64,000 bases of DNA. It comes from Streptomyces beigongshangae. GTDB taxonomy: Bacteria; Actinomycetota; Actinomycetes; Streptomycetales; Streptomycetaceae. Positions 1 through 8,420 of the stretch are shown here, piece after piece (the stretch's first letter is position 1; every line of letters begins with the position of its first letter). The stretch is taken from assembly GCF_019710745.1 (NCBI RefSeq), contig NZ_JAHKJW010000030.1, positions 1 through 64,000 on the forward strand, written 5' to 3'. The translations under genes and the position numbers were made by a program. The notes beneath the pieces are model-generated. The model ran no database searches. It was given only the letters and a program-made list of their open reading frames with translations, and had not been told where the DNA came from.

Positions 1-1082
1 GACCGGCCGGCGGCGGTCCCGGCACCGGCCGCGGCGGCCCCCGCCGCCGCGGCCGCCGTGGCGCCCTTGGGTTTCCGTACGGAGCGCAGTGCCCCGCGCA
101 GCCGCTCGCCGGGCTCCTCACTCTTCCTGCCGCTCCCCGGACTCCCCTTCTTCGAAGGGCTCTCCGGGGCCGGGGGGACGTCCGGCAGCGGCACGGCCTT
201 CGTCGCGTCCGCCGGTTCGTCCCCGGGCTCGGGCGTGTGGATCACCTCGGTGAGCAACGCCCGTGCCCCGGCGTCGTCGAGGCGCTGCTCGGGGTCCTTG
301 GCGAGCAGCCCGTAGATGACCTTCTCCAGCGGCCCCGCGTTCTTCGGCTGCTCCACCGGTTCGGTCATCACCGCGGTGAGCGTCGCTATGGCGGAGCCCT
401 TGTCGTACGGCGGCACGCCTTCCACCGCCGCGTACAGCAGGCCGCCGAGCGACCACAGGTCGGCCGCCGGGCCCGGCTTGTGCCCCCGGGCCCGCTCCGG
501 CGAGATGTACGAGGGCGCGCCGACCAGCATGCCGGTCGAGGTGATGGACGGGTCGCCCTCGACCTGGGCGATGCCGAAGTCCGTGAGCACGACCCGGCCG
601 TCCTCGGCGATGAGCACGTTCGACGGCTTCACGTCGCGGTGCAGGATGCCCTCGCGGTGCGCGGAGCGCAGCACGTCGAGGATGGCGAGTCCCACCTCCG
701 CCGCGCGCTTCGGCGTGAGCAGCCCGTCCTCACGGATGACCTCGGCCAGGGACTTGCCCTCGACCAGCTCCATCACGATCCAGGGCCGGTTGTCCTCGTC
801 GACCACGTCGTAGACGGTCACCGCGCTGTTGTTGCGGATCCGCGCGATCGCCTTGGCCTCGCGGAAGGTCCGTGTGATCAGCCGCCGCTTCTCGTCCTCG
901 TCGATGCGCGGCGGCAGCCGCAGCTCCTTCACCGCGACCGTACGGCCCAGTGTCTCGTCCTCCGCCCGCCACACGGTGCCCATGCCGCCGCGGCCGAGGA
1001 CTCCTCCCAACCGGTACCGCCCGGCGAGGAGACGTTCACCATCGTCCTGACGGGATGCTCCCGCCTGCTCCGCCTCCGACAT
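1..1082 (-). CDS. Ser/Thr protein kinase, PknB type (3' end outside window)
   Basis: Hanks-type kinase, about 360 residues visible; the C-terminus lies beyond base 1. The glycine loop GRGGMGTV is at residues 30-37, the ATP-binding lysine at 52 (VAVKEL), the catalytic HRDVKPSN at 148-155 and DFG at 168-170. After the kinase domain (to about 290) comes a Pro/Ser/Lys-rich linker and then an Ala/Gly run at the window edge. A transmembrane or sensor part would lie outside. The start ATG at 1082 has AGGGG 5 bases upstream; an in-frame ATG at 1094 is an alternative. The same frame stays open upstream to a TGA at 1533-1535. Substrates cannot be inferred. Confidence 0.93.
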   Translation of the reverse strand, partial: MSEAEQAGASRQDDGERLLAGRYRLGGVLGRGGMGTVWRAEDETLGRTVAVKELRLPPRIDEDEKRRLITRTFREAKAIARIRNNSAVTVYDVVDEDNRPWIVMELVEGKSLAEVIREDGLLTPKRAAEVGLAILDVLRSAHREGILHRDVKPSNVLIAEDGRVVLTDFGIAQVEGDPSITSTGMLVGAPSYISPERARGHKPGPAADLWSLGGLLYAAVEGVPPYDKGSAIATLTAVMTEPVEQPKNAGPLEKVIYGLLAKDPEQRLDDAGARALLTEVIHTPEPGDEPADATKAVPLPDVPPAPESPSKKGSPGSGRKSEEPGERLRGALRSVRKPKGATAAAAAGAAAAGAGTAAGR

Positions 1083-1564
1083 GCGTCCCCTCATGCAACC
1101 CGCCCTGACAGAGCCTTCATTGTCCCCCACTCGGACACCGCCCGACGCCCCGGGTGCCCCTCGCGGAGGCAATGCTTCCCCGAGGTGTCCCCCATCCGGC
1201 CCCCACCTGCCGTACGGTACGGGCCGTCCCCCGCCATGAGCTGCGCCGGGGGAGGGTCTGGATGCCGTCGCCGAGGGCACTTCCGGCCCTTCCGCCGTCC
1301 CTGGTCCTCCTCCCTCCGCCGAAGGTTCGCGTACCCCGTTCGGCCACGCGGAATCGGAAGCCCCCGCGAAAGCCGCGCCGGCGACCGCCACCGCGCCCCG
1401 CACGACGAACGGCACCACAGCCGGCACCACGGTCAGCGCCGCAGCCGGCAGCACGGTCAGCGCCGCAGCCGGCACCGCGGACGCCCCGTCCGACGACGCC
1501 CCGGCCTCAACCGGATGCCTCTCCCACGGAGTTCACCCTCCCGGTTCCCGAACTCCCGCCCCTG
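1083..1564. other. Intergenic region with 24-bp tandem repeat
   Basis: This stretch lies between the kinase start and the glpD stop. It contains two 24-bp direct repeats (1418-1441 and 1442-1465, one mismatch) and a partial third copy to 1485. On the minus strand, in the kinase frame, there is no stop from 1532 to 1083. Codons between about 1535 and 1340 have high GC3 and encode a hydrophobic run with an octapeptide repeat (PAAALTV). No good ribosome-binding site is seen, so I do not call a gene, but a decayed gene or an N-terminal extension is possible. Confidence 0.5.
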
Positions 1565-3271
1565 CTACAGCGGCACGATGTCCGGTGCCCCCAGCCGGGC
1601 CGCGTCGGCCGTCAGGTCGTCCGGCTGGCGCTGCGACTCCCGCTCCGCCTCCACCCGCTTCCGGTAGTGCTCGACCTCGCGTCCCTTCTGGTCCTCGTCC
1701 CAGCCCAGCACCGGTGCCATCAGCTCCGCGGCCTCCCGCGCGCTGCGCGTGCCCCGGTCGAAGGTCTCGATCGAGATGCGCGTCCGCCGCGTCAGTACGT
1801 CGTCCAGATGGCGCGCCCCCTCATGCGAGGCGGCGTAGACGATCTCGGCCCGCAGGTAGTTCTCGGCGGCGGGCAGCGGTTCGCCCAGCGGGGCGTCCGC
1901 GGCGATGAGGTCGAGCACCTCCTCGGCGAGCGACCCGTACCGGTTCAGCAGGTGTTCCACGCGCACCACGTGCAGGCCGGTCCGCGCGGCGATGCGCGCC
2001 CGCGCGTTCCACAGGGCCCGGTAGCCCTCGGCGCCGATCAGCGGGACGTCCTCGGTGACGCACTCCGCGACCCGCTGGTCGAGGCCGTGCACCGCCTCGT
2101 CCACCGCGTCCTTGGCCATCACCCGGTAGGTCGTGTACTTGCCGCCCGCCACGACCACGAGCCCCGGTACCGGATGCGCCACGGTGTGCTCGCGCGACAG
2201 CTTGCTCGTGGCGTCCGACTCACCGGCGAGCAGCGGCCGCAGTCCCGCGTACACACCCTGCACGTCGTCGCGTGTCAGCGGTACCGCGAGTACCGCGTTC
2301 ACGTGTTCCAGCAGGTAGTCGATGTCGGCGCTGGACGCCGCCGGGTGCGCCTTGTCCAGGTCCCACTCGGTGTCCGTCGTCCCGACGATCCAGTGCCGGC
2401 CCCAGGGGATCACGAACAGCACGGACTTCTCGGTGCGCAGGATCAGCCCGCTCGTCGAGTGGATCCGGTCCTTCGGCACGACCAGGTGGATGCCCTTGGA
2501 GGCCCGGACGTGGAACTGGCCCCGCTCCCCGACCATGGCCTGGGTGTCGTCCGTCCACACCCCGGTGGCGTTGACCACCTGTCTGGCGCGGACCTCGTAC
2601 TCGCCGCCGCCCTCGCGGTCCTGCACCCGGGCCCCGACGACCCGCTCGCCCTCGCGCAGGAAGCCGGTCACCCGCGCGTGGTTGGCGACCTGCGCCCCGT
2701 ACGCCGCCGCCGTGCGCACCAGGGTCGTCACGTAGCGGGCGTCGTCCATCTGGGCGTCGTAGTACTGCAGGGCGCCGACCAGGGCGTCCTTCTTCAGCGC
2801 GGGGGCGACGCGCAGCGCGTGCCGCCGGGAGAGGTGGCGGTGCACCGGCAGGCCGCGCCCGTGGCCGCGCGCCATCGACATCGCGTCGTAGAGCGCGACG
2901 CCCGAACCGGCGTACAGCCTCTCCCACCCCTTGTGCCGCAGGGGGTACAGGAACGGAACGGGCTTCACGAGGTGCGGCGCGAGCCGCTCCAGCAGCAGTC
3001 CGCGCTCCTTGAGCGCCTCCCGTACGAGCGCGAAGTCGAGCATCTCCAGATAGCGCAGGCCGCCGTGGACGAGCTTGCTCGACCGGCTCGACGTGCCGGA
3101 CGCCCAGTCGCGCGCCTCGACCAGGCCGGTGGCGAGGCCGCGGGTCACGGCGTCCAGGGCGGTGCCCGCGCCGACCACGCCCGCTCCCACGACCAGTACG
3201 TCCAGTTCGCGCTCGGCCATCGCCGCGAGTGACCCGGCGCGCTCCGCCGGTCCCAGTGTCGCCTTCCGCAC
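1565..3271 (-). CDS. glpD: FAD-dependent glycerol-3-phosphate dehydrogenase
   Basis: 568 residues, the usual length for GlpD. It oxidises sn-glycerol-3-phosphate to dihydroxyacetone phosphate at the membrane and passes electrons to quinone. The N-terminal FAD dinucleotide fold is seen as VVVGAGVVGAGTA at about 26-38, followed by the family signature SSKLVHGGLRYLE near 64-76. The C-terminal part carries the DAO_C domain. The GTG start is preceded by GGGAGG. It is transcribed away from the dehydrogenase-like gene at 3596. No glycerol kinase or facilitator gene is adjacent, so this looks like a stand-alone copy. Confidence 0.95.
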   Translation of the reverse strand: MRKATLGPAERAGSLAAMAERELDVLVVGAGVVGAGTALDAVTRGLATGLVEARDWASGTSSRSSKLVHGGLRYLEMLDFALVREALKERGLLLERLAPHLVKPVPFLYPLRHKGWERLYAGSGVALYDAMSMARGHGRGLPVHRHLSRRHALRVAPALKKDALVGALQYYDAQMDDARYVTTLVRTAAAYGAQVANHARVTGFLREGERVVGARVQDREGGGEYEVRARQVVNATGVWTDDTQAMVGERGQFHVRASKGIHLVVPKDRIHSTSGLILRTEKSVLFVIPWGRHWIVGTTDTEWDLDKAHPAASSADIDYLLEHVNAVLAVPLTRDDVQGVYAGLRPLLAGESDATSKLSREHTVAHPVPGLVVVAGGKYTTYRVMAKDAVDEAVHGLDQRVAECVTEDVPLIGAEGYRALWNARARIAARTGLHVVRVEHLLNRYGSLAEEVLDLIAADAPLGEPLPAAENYLRAEIVYAASHEGARHLDDVLTRRTRISIETFDRGTRSAREAAELMAPVLGWDEDQKGREVEHYRKRVEAERESQRQPDDLTADAARLGAPDIVPL

Positions 3272-3595
3272 AGTTGCCTCCCGCTGTCTGCCGCGCCGTC
3301 CGCCGCGCCGGGCCCGTCACCCGTCCGGCGAGGACCTGCTCACCCGCCCCCTGCTCTGCGCCTCGTGCTCCGTGCCCCATGCCCCCATAGTGACCGCGCC
3401 GGCCATCGACGGCCACCACCGGCGATCCGCCTGTGGACAACTCCCGGCGGCTTCGGCGATTTCCGGAGAAACACAGCCGGACAATCCCGCATATCGGTCA
3501 TATTTACTCCTAGTCTGACATTGCACTCGCCCGTTCTGTCCACAGGGCTGGCGCCCGCGTCCCACTCCGGCTACAGGGAAGGACGGCCCACCGCC
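3272..3595. promoter_or_regulatory. Divergent promoter region with two DnaA-box-like nonamers
   Basis: 324 bases between the divergent glpD and the gene at 3596. Two nonamers resemble the Streptomyces DnaA box TTGTCCACA: an exact match on the minus strand at 3432-3440, and CTGTCCACA (one mismatch) on the plus strand at 3536-3544. A locally AT-rich stretch at about 3490-3525 is the likely core promoter area. No -10/-35 pair is convincing enough to name. Confidence 0.4.
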
Positions 3596-4801
3596 GTGCC
3601 CGCAGATCTCGCCGTCATCGGCCTCGGCCAGCTCGGCCTGCCCCTGGCCCGGGCCGCCGCCTCCACCGGCATCCCCACCCTCGGTTACGAGTGCGGCGAC
3701 CCCGCGCCGCTGGCCGCCGCCGACCTGCGCCGGATGCTCTCGACGGGATTCCGGCCGACCGGCGACCCGGCCGAACTCGGCCGCGTACGCACGGCCGTCA
3801 TCTGCGCTCCCACCCCGCCCGGCGCGGACGGGGCGCTCGACCTGGGGCAGGTGGCGACCGCCGCCCGCACCCTGGCCGCGCAGCTGCGCCCGCACACCAC
3901 GGTGATCCTGGAGTCCCCCGTGTATCCGGGGACCACGGAGGAGTACCTCCGGCCGCTCCTGGAAGAGGGGTCCGGGCTCCGGGCGGGCCGCGACTTCCAC
4001 CTGGCGTATTCGCCCAGCCGGGTCGACCCGGGCAACCGCGACCACGGCCTCGCCAACACGCCGAAGGTCATCGGCGGGCTCACCCCCGCCTGCACCGAGT
4101 CGGCCGCCGCGTTCTACGGCCGCCTCACCGACAAGGTCGTCCGCGCGCGCGGCCCCCGCGAGGCGGAGACCGTGCAGCTCCTGGAGACCCACTACCGGCA
4201 CGTGAACATCGCCCTGGTCAACGAGATGGCCCTGCTCTGCCACGACCTGGGCGTCGACCTGTGGGACGTCATCCGCTGCGCCGAGACCAAGCCGTTCGGC
4301 TTCCATGCCTTCCGTCCCGGCCCCGGGGTGGGCGGCCACGCCGTCCCACGGGACCTCGCGGGCCCGCGGACGCGCTCCCTGCGCATGGTCGAACTGGCCC
4401 AGCAGGTCAACGACCACATGCCCCGGTACGTCGTCCAGCGCGCGGCCGCGCTCCTCAACGAGCACGGCAAGTCGGCCCGCGGCGCGCGCGTGCTGCTCCT
4501 CGGCGTGACCTACAAGGCCGACCACGCGGACCAGCAGGGCTCCCCCGCCCGGGAGATCGCGACCCGCCTGATGGAACTGGGTGCCGCCGTCAGCTACCAC
4601 GACCCGCACGTCCCGTCCTGGAGCATCCTCGACCGCCCGGTCCCGCGCGTGGACTCCCTCTACGAGGCGGCGGCCGGCGCGGACCTGACGATCCTGCTCC
4701 AGCAGCACCGCACGTACGACCTCCAGGGCCTGTCGGTGAAGGCCCAGCTGCTGCTGGACACCCGCGGGGCGACTCCCACGGGGGCGGCGCACAGGTTGTG
4801 A
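3596..4801 (+). CDS. UDP-glucose/GDP-mannose dehydrogenase family protein, probable pseudoenzyme
   Basis: 401 residues with the WecC/Ugd three-domain layout: an N-terminal Rossmann motif VIGLGQLGLPLA (about 5-16), a central dimerisation helix and a C-terminal UDP-binding domain (LLLGVTYKADHADQQGSPA). Family members use a Cys in GxGGHCxP, a Lys and an Asn four residues apart before the central helix, and a Glu in SPERxxPG. Here they read Ala249 (GVGGHAVP), Gln194 and Thr198 (QLLETHYRHVN) and Ser (SPSRVDPG). The spacing is kept, so these are substitutions, not misalignment. The fold is intact but oxidation of UDP-sugars seems impossible. Start GTG 3596 places the Rossmann strand at residue 5; longer in-frame starts have no coding character. 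Confidence 0.85.
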   Translation: MPADLAVIGLGQLGLPLARAAASTGIPTLGYECGDPAPLAAADLRRMLSTGFRPTGDPAELGRVRTAVICAPTPPGADGALDLGQVATAARTLAAQLRPHTTVILESPVYPGTTEEYLRPLLEEGSGLRAGRDFHLAYSPSRVDPGNRDHGLANTPKVIGGLTPACTESAAAFYGRLTDKVVRARGPREAETVQLLETHYRHVNIALVNEMALLCHDLGVDLWDVIRCAETKPFGFHAFRPGPGVGGHAVPRDLAGPRTRSLRMVELAQQVNDHMPRYVVQRAAALLNEHGKSARGARVLLLGVTYKADHADQQGSPAREIATRLMELGAAVSYHDPHVPSWSILDRPVPRVDSLYEAAAGADLTILLQQHRTYDLQGLSVKAQLLLDTRGATPTGAAHRL

Positions 4802-5294
4802 GGAGGGGCGCCCGACACGGCCGGACCCCCTGTCGCCGGTGTCGAACGGCGCCCGCCGCCGGTACCGTACGGAAACAGGTGGAGCCCACCGCAGCGGGTA
4901 CTGCGGCAGGCTCCTGGATGGTTCACGGAGTGTCCGCCCCTAGTTGTTCTGGGGGCGGCCGCTCGCCATCCGAAAATCCGCAGAACCCACCTCCTCCGGC
5001 ACTTCACCGTCCGCAGACGGATCCGGTCCCAGCGGGTGGGCTTGCGGTGGCGGCCCATGGGCGGCCCCCTTCCACGATGCCGCCCATCGACCCGGCAGGC
5101 GGTCCGTCGAACTCGGGCCGGGTCCCGAGGGCCGGGGTCCGGAACGATGTCCCTGGAAGGGGGCGCCCACACCACTGGAGCGCCGAACACGGACGTTATC
5201 GCCCCGACACGGTCGTTTCCCGCGCATTCGCCCCGAAGGCAACCGTGCGCCCCCGTCCACGAAACTCGCCTCCGCCCGGTCCTCCGGGCACGCG
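4802..5294. other. Long convergent intergenic region with two stable hairpins
   Basis: About 490 bases between two convergent genes, more than is usual here. 4881-4914 folds into a symmetrical two-step hairpin: GGAGCC/GGCTCC outside, CCGCAG/CTGCGG inside, separated by a CA/CA internal loop. A second hairpin (CCGCCCC...GGGGCGG) lies at 4934-4958. These could be a terminator for the upstream gene or part of a small RNA on either strand. Open frames on both strands lack the GC3 bias of real genes, although a minus-strand frame beginning MGRHRKPTR near 5055 is weakly coding-like. Confidence 0.45.
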
Positions 5295-5336
5295 AAGGGG
5301 CCCGGTCACTCACCCCTGTGAGCGACCGGGCCCCTT
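5295..5336 (-). terminator. Hairpin terminator downstream of guaB3
   Basis: Long inverted repeat: AAGGGGCCCGGTC at 5295-5307 pairs with GACCGGGCCCCTT at 5324-5336, with further pairing toward a short loop. It lies about 50 bases past the guaB3 stop. The symmetry allows termination from either side. Confidence 0.8.
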
Positions 5337-5389
5337 CCTATGTCGTACTCATGTCGTACGTCCCGGCTCAGGCCGAGCGCGGCGTCATG

Positions 5390-6514
5390 TCACCGCTTGT
5401 GCTGGGCGTCCGCCACCGTGACCTCGACCCGCTGGAACTCCTTGAGCTCGCTGTAGCCGGTCGTGGCCATCGCACGGCGCAGGGCGCCGAAGAAGTTCAT
5501 CGAGCCGTCGGGCGTGTGCGAGGGGCCCAGCAGGACCTCCTCGATGGTGCCGACGGTGCCGAGGTCGACCTTCTTGCCGCGCGGCAGCTCCTCGTTGACG
5601 GCCTCCATGCCCCAGTGGTTGCCGCGGCCGGGCGCGTCCGTCGCGCGGGCGAGCGGGGAGCCCATCATCACCGAGTCGGCACCGCAGGCGATGGCCTTGG
5701 GCAGGTCGCCGGACCAGCCGACGCCGCCGTCCGCGATCACGTGCACGTACCGGCCGCCGGACTCGTCCATGTAGTCGCGGCGGGCGGCGGCCACGTCGGC
5801 GACCGCGGTCGCCATCGGGACCTGGATGCCCAGCACGTTGCGCGTGGTGTGCGCGGCGCCGCCGCCGAAGCCCACCAGCACACCGGCGGCGCCCGTGCGC
5901 ATCAGGTGCAGGGCCGCCGTGTACGTGGCGCAGCCGCCGACGATGACCGGCACGTCCAGCTCGTAGATGAACTGCTTCAGGTTCAGCGGCTCGGAGGCGC
6001 CCGAGACGTGCTCCGCCGAGACCGTCGTACCGCGGATGACGAAGAGGTCGACGCCCGCGTCCACGACGGCCTTGGAGAACTGGACGGTGCGCTGCGGGGA
6101 GAGCGCGGCCGCGGTGACCACGCCCGAGTCGCGCACCTCCTTGATGCGCCGCCCGATCAGCTCCTCCTTGATGGGAGCCGCGTAGATCTCCTGGAGGCGG
6201 CGGGTCGCGGTCCCGGCGTCCAGCTCCACGATCTCGTCGAGGAGCGACTGCGGGTCCTCGTGCCTGGTCCACAGTCCTTCGAGGTTGAGGACCCCCAGAC
6301 CGCCGAGCTCGCCGATGCGGATGGCGGTCGCCGGCGAGACGACCGAGTCCATGGGAGCGGCCAGGAACGGCAGCTCGAAGCGGTAGGCGTCGATCTGCCA
6401 GGCGATCGAGACCTCCTTCGGGTCCCGCGTACGGCGGCTCGGGACGACGGCGATGTCGTCGAAGGCGTACGCCCGGCGGCCGCGCTTGCCGCGCCCGATC
6501 TCGATCTCAGTCAC
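5390..6514 (-). CDS. guaB3: IMP dehydrogenase family protein GuaB3 (no CBS domains)
   Basis: 374 residues: a TIM-barrel IMPDH/GMP-reductase fold without the CBS pair. The start MTEIEIGRGKRGRRAY is characteristic of the actinobacterial GuaB3 group. The loop that in IMPDH carries the catalytic cysteine (GPGSICTTR) reads GGGAAHTTR here, with His222 at the cysteine position, so the normal thioimidate chemistry is not available. Members in cyanobacteria have been reported to act as GMP reductases; whether this holds for actinobacteria I cannot say. It follows guaB on the same strand after 123 bases containing a terminator, so it probably has its own promoter or read-through. Confidence 0.9.
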   Translation of the reverse strand: MTEIEIGRGKRGRRAYAFDDIAVVPSRRTRDPKEVSIAWQIDAYRFELPFLAAPMDSVVSPATAIRIGELGGLGVLNLEGLWTRHEDPQSLLDEIVELDAGTATRRLQEIYAAPIKEELIGRRIKEVRDSGVVTAAALSPQRTVQFSKAVVDAGVDLFVIRGTTVSAEHVSGASEPLNLKQFIYELDVPVIVGGCATYTAALHLMRTGAAGVLVGFGGGAAHTTRNVLGIQVPMATAVADVAAARRDYMDESGGRYVHVIADGGVGWSGDLPKAIACGADSVMMGSPLARATDAPGRGNHWGMEAVNEELPRGKKVDLGTVGTIEEVLLGPSHTPDGSMNFFGALRRAMATTGYSELKEFQRVEVTVADAQHKR

Positions 6515-6580
6515 GTGTGTGGCCTTTCCCTCTTCGGTTCTGCGCGTTCCAGTATCCCCGACACATACGGCACATACGGC

Positions 6581-6613
6581 GAGGGCGGTCCCGGAAGCCC
6601 CGGGACCGCCCTC
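6581..6613 (-). terminator. Hairpin terminator between guaB and guaB3
   Basis: A 14-bp stem GAGGGCGGTCCCGG (6581-6594) pairs with 6600-6613 around a 5-base loop, just past the guaB stop. Confidence 0.8.
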
Positions 6614-6637
6614 GAACGTGTCGCTGCCGTGCCGCCG

Positions 6638-8143
6638 CTACTGGCCGCGGCTGTAGTTCGGTGCCTCGACGGTCATCTGGATGTCGTGCGGGTGGCTCTC
6701 CTTGAGGCCCGCCGACGTGATCCGCACGAACCGGCCCTTGGTCTCCATCTCGTCGATGGAGGCGGCGCCGACGTAGCCCATGGTCTGGCGCAGCCCACCG
6801 ACGAGCTGGTGCAGCACGTTCGCCAGGGGGCCGCGGTAGGGCACCTGGCCCTCGATGCCCTCGGGGACGAGCTTGTCGTCGGAGGCCACCTCGGCCTGGA
6901 AGTAGCGGTCCTTCGAGTACGACCTGCCCTGGCCGCGGGACTGCATGGCGCCGAGCGAGCCCATGCCGCGGTACGACTTGAACTGCTTGCCGTTGATGAA
7001 GAGCAGCTCGCCGGGCGACTCCTCGCAGCCGGCCAGGAGGCTGCCGAGCATCACCGTGTCGGCGCCGGCGGCCAGCGCCTTTCCGATGTCCCCGGAGTAC
7101 TGCAGGCCGCCGTCGCCGATGACCGGCACACCCGCGGCGCGGGCCGCGAGGGCCGCCTCGTAGATGGCGGTGACCTGCGGGACGCCGATGCCGGCGACCA
7201 CGCGCGTCGTACAGATCGAGCCGGGTCCCACGCCCACCTTGACGCCGTCCACACCGGCGTCGACCAGCGCCTGGGCGCCGTCGCGGGTCGCCACGTTGCC
7301 GCCGATGACGTCCACGCCGACGCTCGACTTGATCTTCGCCATCCAGGCGAGGGCGTTGCTGTTGTGCCCGTGCGAGGTGTCGACGATCAGGAAGTCCACA
7401 CCGGCCTCGGCGAGCGCCTGGGACCGCTCCAGCGCCTCGGGGCTGGCACCGACGGCGGCGCCCACCAGGAGGCGGCCCTCGGCGTCCTTCGCGGCGTTCG
7501 GGTACTTCTCGGCCTTGACGAAGTCCTTGACCGTGATGAGGCCCTTGAGGACGCCCGCGTCGTCGACCAGCGGCAGCTTCTCGATCTTGTGGCGGCGCAG
7601 CAGCTCCATGGCGTCGTTCCCGGAGATGCCCACCTTGCCGGTGACCAGCGGCATCGGGGTCATGACCTCGCGCACCTGACGGGAGCGGTCGGTCTCGAAG
7701 GCCATGTCGCGGTTGGTGACGATGCCGAGCAGCTTCTTGTTGCCGTCGGTGACCGGCACGCCGCTGATGCGGAACTTGGCGCACAGGGCGTCGGCCTCGG
7801 CGAGCGTCGCGTCCGGGTGCACCGTGATCGGGTCGGTGACCATGCCGGACTCGGAGCGCTTCACCAGGTCGACCTGGTTGACCTGGTCCTCGATGGAGAG
7901 GTTGCGGTGCAGTACGCCGACACCGCCCTGGCGGGCCATGGCGATCGCCATCCGGGACTCGGTGACCTTGTCCATGGCCGCCGAGAGCAGCGGGATGTTC
8001 ACGCGCACGTTGCGGGAGATGCGGGACGAGGTGTCGACCGCGTTGGGCAGCACTTCCGAAGCGCCCGGCAGCAGCAGCACGTCGTCGTAGGTCAGCCCGA
8101 GTGTCGCGAATTTCTCGGGCACTCCGTCGACGTTTGCAGTCAT
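6638..8143 (-). CDS. guaB: Inosine-5'-monophosphate dehydrogenase
   Basis: 501 residues. It oxidises IMP to XMP, the committed step to GMP. The TIM barrel is interrupted by a CBS-domain pair at about 100-215. The catalytic loop GPGSICTTR has Cys311, and the barrel motif DTSHGH is at 255-260. The YRGMGS flap start and the mobile-flap region are also present. The full active site contrasts with the cysteine-less paralogue just downstream. Start ATG 8143; the upstream sigma-factor gene on the same strand is separated by about 280 bases of repeat-rich DNA. Confidence 0.97.
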   Translation of the reverse strand: MTANVDGVPEKFATLGLTYDDVLLLPGASEVLPNAVDTSSRISRNVRVNIPLLSAAMDKVTESRMAIAMARQGGVGVLHRNLSIEDQVNQVDLVKRSESGMVTDPITVHPDATLAEADALCAKFRISGVPVTDGNKKLLGIVTNRDMAFETDRSRQVREVMTPMPLVTGKVGISGNDAMELLRRHKIEKLPLVDDAGVLKGLITVKDFVKAEKYPNAAKDAEGRLLVGAAVGASPEALERSQALAEAGVDFLIVDTSHGHNSNALAWMAKIKSSVGVDVIGGNVATRDGAQALVDAGVDGVKVGVGPGSICTTRVVAGIGVPQVTAIYEAALAARAAGVPVIGDGGLQYSGDIGKALAAGADTVMLGSLLAGCEESPGELLFINGKQFKSYRGMGSLGAMQSRGQGRSYSKDRYFQAEVASDDKLVPEGIEGQVPYRGPLANVLHQLVGGLRQTMGYVGAASIDEMETKGRFVRITSAGLKESHPHDIQMTVEAPNYSRGQ

Positions 8144-8300
8144 GACACCTTCCCCAAATGGCCTTGATCGGTGCGGATGCCCATGCTAACGGGAAGCACG
8201 GCTGTCTCATTCCACGCTCACGGACGCCCCGGCGCCCGTCCGCCCCGTGGGTCCGTACGGGCCGGGTGGGCGCTCCGTTCATCACCCGCCGGCGGGTGCC

Positions 8301-8380
8301 GGTGCGTGCCGGCCCGCGGCGGTGCGTACCGACCGGTGCCGGTGCGTACCGACCGGTGCCGCTCCGTACCGGCGCGGGTC
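8301..8380. repeat. 20-bp tandem repeat (4 units, two perfect)
   Basis: Units at 8321-8340 and 8341-8360 are identical (GGTGCGTACCGACCGGTGCC). Diverged units flank them at 8301-8320 and 8361-8380. The array lies between the sigma-factor stop and guaB. Next to it, 8400-8420 is a near-copy of 8424-8444, the last codons of the sigma gene. Confidence 0.85.
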
Positions 8381-8420
8381 CCGCGGGCAGTCCCGTCCAC
8401 TGCTCCGCCGGTGCCCGCGG

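Noticed and set aside
1154..3232. A 692-codon open frame antisense to glpD
   Set aside because: Produced by GC-rich antisense codons; glpD on the other strand is an unmistakable full-length gene and the antisense protein has no motif.
4881..4958. A 6C-type Streptomyces RNA
   Set aside because: The loops do not hold the runs of six or more cytosines that define that motif.
3691..5421. A 576-codon plus-strand frame overlapping the dehydrogenase-like gene
   Set aside because: Pro/Arg-rich out-of-frame translation of the real gene at 3596; third-position bias fits only the real frame.
5036..8167. A 1043-codon plus-strand frame across guaB3 and guaB
   Set aside because: Antisense shadow over two well-defined IMPDH-family genes; composition is His/Val/Gly/Arg-rich noise.
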